Positions 6,581 to 7,428 of a stretch of 7,428 nucleotides of DNA are shown in pieces. Numbering within the stretch: position 1 is the stretch's first letter; every line of letters starts with the position of its first letter. This DNA is from an uncultured bacterium (GTDB lineage Bacteria > Patescibacteria > Paceibacteria > UBA9973 > Zambryskibacteraceae), in assembly GCA_903918125.1 (NCBI GenBank), contig CAIXDB010000117.1:1-7428 (forward strand), in the 5' to 3' direction. A model generated the notes under the pieces. The model was not told where the DNA came from. It ran no database searches and was given only the letters and a program-made list of their open reading frames with translations. The translations under genes and the position numbers were made by a program.

Positions 6581-7428
6581 CTACTGTGCTCCACGTGCGT
6601 ACTGAGCTTGTGCCCAACCTGCCGTATTGCCTTCGGTTACGATAACCGTGTTAGTACCCTTTTGTCCGCCCGCGATTGTCTTGAGCGCTTCCCATTTCAT
6701 GTACTCTCGATATTCCGGGTTAGCTCGTATTGCAGCCCCAATCTTGGCAATCGCCTGTGCTTGCGATTCAGCCGCCGTGAGATTGTTCTGAGCGGTGACA
6801 ACAGATGGATCCTGTTTGACGTTCGACAATTGCACGTCCTGCAATTTGAGCGGTACGTGGTCTTCCTTGAATGTCCGGACGACCATCTCGGCAATCTCGT
6901 TATTGACTCTGGCGTAATCCGCCGCCACTTCTTTGTAGGAAGGGTAGTTCGAGAAGATCATCCGGATATTATTCCGAATTTTCATCGCCGCAAACCGCTC
7001 ATACACATTCTGGATCGAAATCCATCGTACACGTTCATCTTTTGGGTCAGCAACCGGAGTCACCAACGTGAAGATGTTGTTCCGAGTCGTTTCGTCGTCC
7101 GGCAACATTGCCCGGATGTAGACATCGACCGAAAGTGGCGCGCCATCTTTGGTAGTAACGCGATGGTCGGTGTTATCTTTTTTGCTCTGGTCGGCATCGG
7201 CAGCTAAGAATTGCTCCTTAACCGTCGTACTGCTCGCCTCAAGAAGAACGAGGACATTGAAATTCCCGGCGCTGTCCTTCTCACGCAGATCCACTTGGCC
7301 AGAGGTGCGGGTTTCCTTTTCCCAGCCAGTCGGGGTGAGCACCCGGCCCATGTACCCGGCGGGAATTGATTCAATCGCTTCCCAGCATGCAGTGAGCGAT
7401 ACCATCGCCACCAACACCAAAATCAACA
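6581..7428 (-). CDS. SPFH/Band 7 (prohibitin/stomatin-like) lipoprotein, 5' end outside the window
   Basis: The visible part is about 282 codons. It starts inside a hydrophobic signal sequence, ILVLVAMVSLTAC, where LTAC is a lipobox whose Cys would be lipidated and become the mature N-terminus. The TTG at 7426 is most likely an internal leucine codon; the true start is probably a few codons beyond the window. The mature part opens with SIPAGYMGRVLTPTGWE, typical of the start of SPFH domains (about 20-200 of the visible protein). It closes with an alanine/glutamine-rich helix (about 207-235, AQNNLTAAESQAQAIAKIG) like the C-terminal helix of prohibitins and stomatins. Such proteins form large membrane-bound rings or scaffolds, often next to membrane proteases. 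A lipid anchor would place it on the outer face of the cytoplasmic membrane. No hydrophobic C-terminus is seen. SPFH assignment is good; exact role is unknown. Confidence 0.85.
   Translation of the reverse strand, partial: LILVLVAMVSLTACWEAIESIPAGYMGRVLTPTGWEKETRTSGQVDLREKDSAGNFNVLVLLEASSTTVKEQFLAADADQSKKDNTDHRVTTKDGAPLSVDVYIRAMLPDDETTRNNIFTLVTPVADPKDERVRWISIQNVYERFAAMKIRNNIRMIFSNYPSYKEVAADYARVNNEIAEMVVRTFKEDHVPLKLQDVQLSNVKQDPSVVTAQNNLTAAESQAQAIAKIGAAIRANPEYREYMKWEALKTIAGGQKGTNTVIVTEGNTAGWAQAQYARGAQ

Noticed and set aside
1..7428. CRISPR array, insertion sequence, attachment site or rRNA
   Set aside because: No direct repeat series, transposase, terminal inverted repeats or rRNA-like sequence was seen; the inverted repeats present are explained as terminators.

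Overview
The window is 7.4 kb of compact bacterial chromosome holding one tRNA and six protein genes, the last cut by the window edge. The genes use the standard bacterial code: TAG, TAA and TGA all end genes and no reading frame is interrupted by TGA. The best guess for the organism is a Candidate Phyla Radiation (Patescibacteria, Parcubacteria-like) genome. This rests on the very short intergenic gaps, promoters pressed against neighbouring stop codons, near-leaderless starts, a tRNA without encoded CCA, and two proteins I cannot match to anything familiar. No marker gene in the window proves it.

Layout, left to right. At 5-86 (minus) lies tRNA-Tyr(GTA), a class II tRNA with an odd T loop. 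At 128-2815 (minus) lies a ClpB-type AAA+ disaggregase that also carries a short ClpC-like IGF loop. At 2888-3730 (minus) lies a membrane-anchored HtrA/DegP-like protein in which all three catalytic triad positions are replaced. A 63-bp divergent promoter region (3731-3793) then switches direction. A clearly AT-richer pair follows on the plus strand: an unknown 383-residue protein with a possible PD-(D/E)XK nuclease-like motif (3794-4945) and an unknown 62-residue lysine-rich protein (4982-5170). The pair ends in a strong terminator whose T-run overlaps the stop codon of the convergent cysteine desulfurase gene (5209-6468, minus). Two hairpin terminators (6484-6569) separate that gene from an SPFH/Band 7 lipoprotein gene (6581 to the window edge, minus).

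How the parts may relate. ClpB (rescue of aggregates), the HtrA-like pseudoprotease (cell surface, probably binding rather than cutting) and the SPFH protein (membrane scaffold) suggest a loose protein-quality theme. Each appears to have its own transcription signals, so this is not one operon. The cysteine desulfurase supplies sulfur for tRNA thiolation or Fe-S clusters. The AT-rich plus-strand pair is the least explained part and looks like an inserted or separately evolving cassette. No mobile element, CRISPR array or rRNA is visible, and no stretch over 300 bases lacks a gene.
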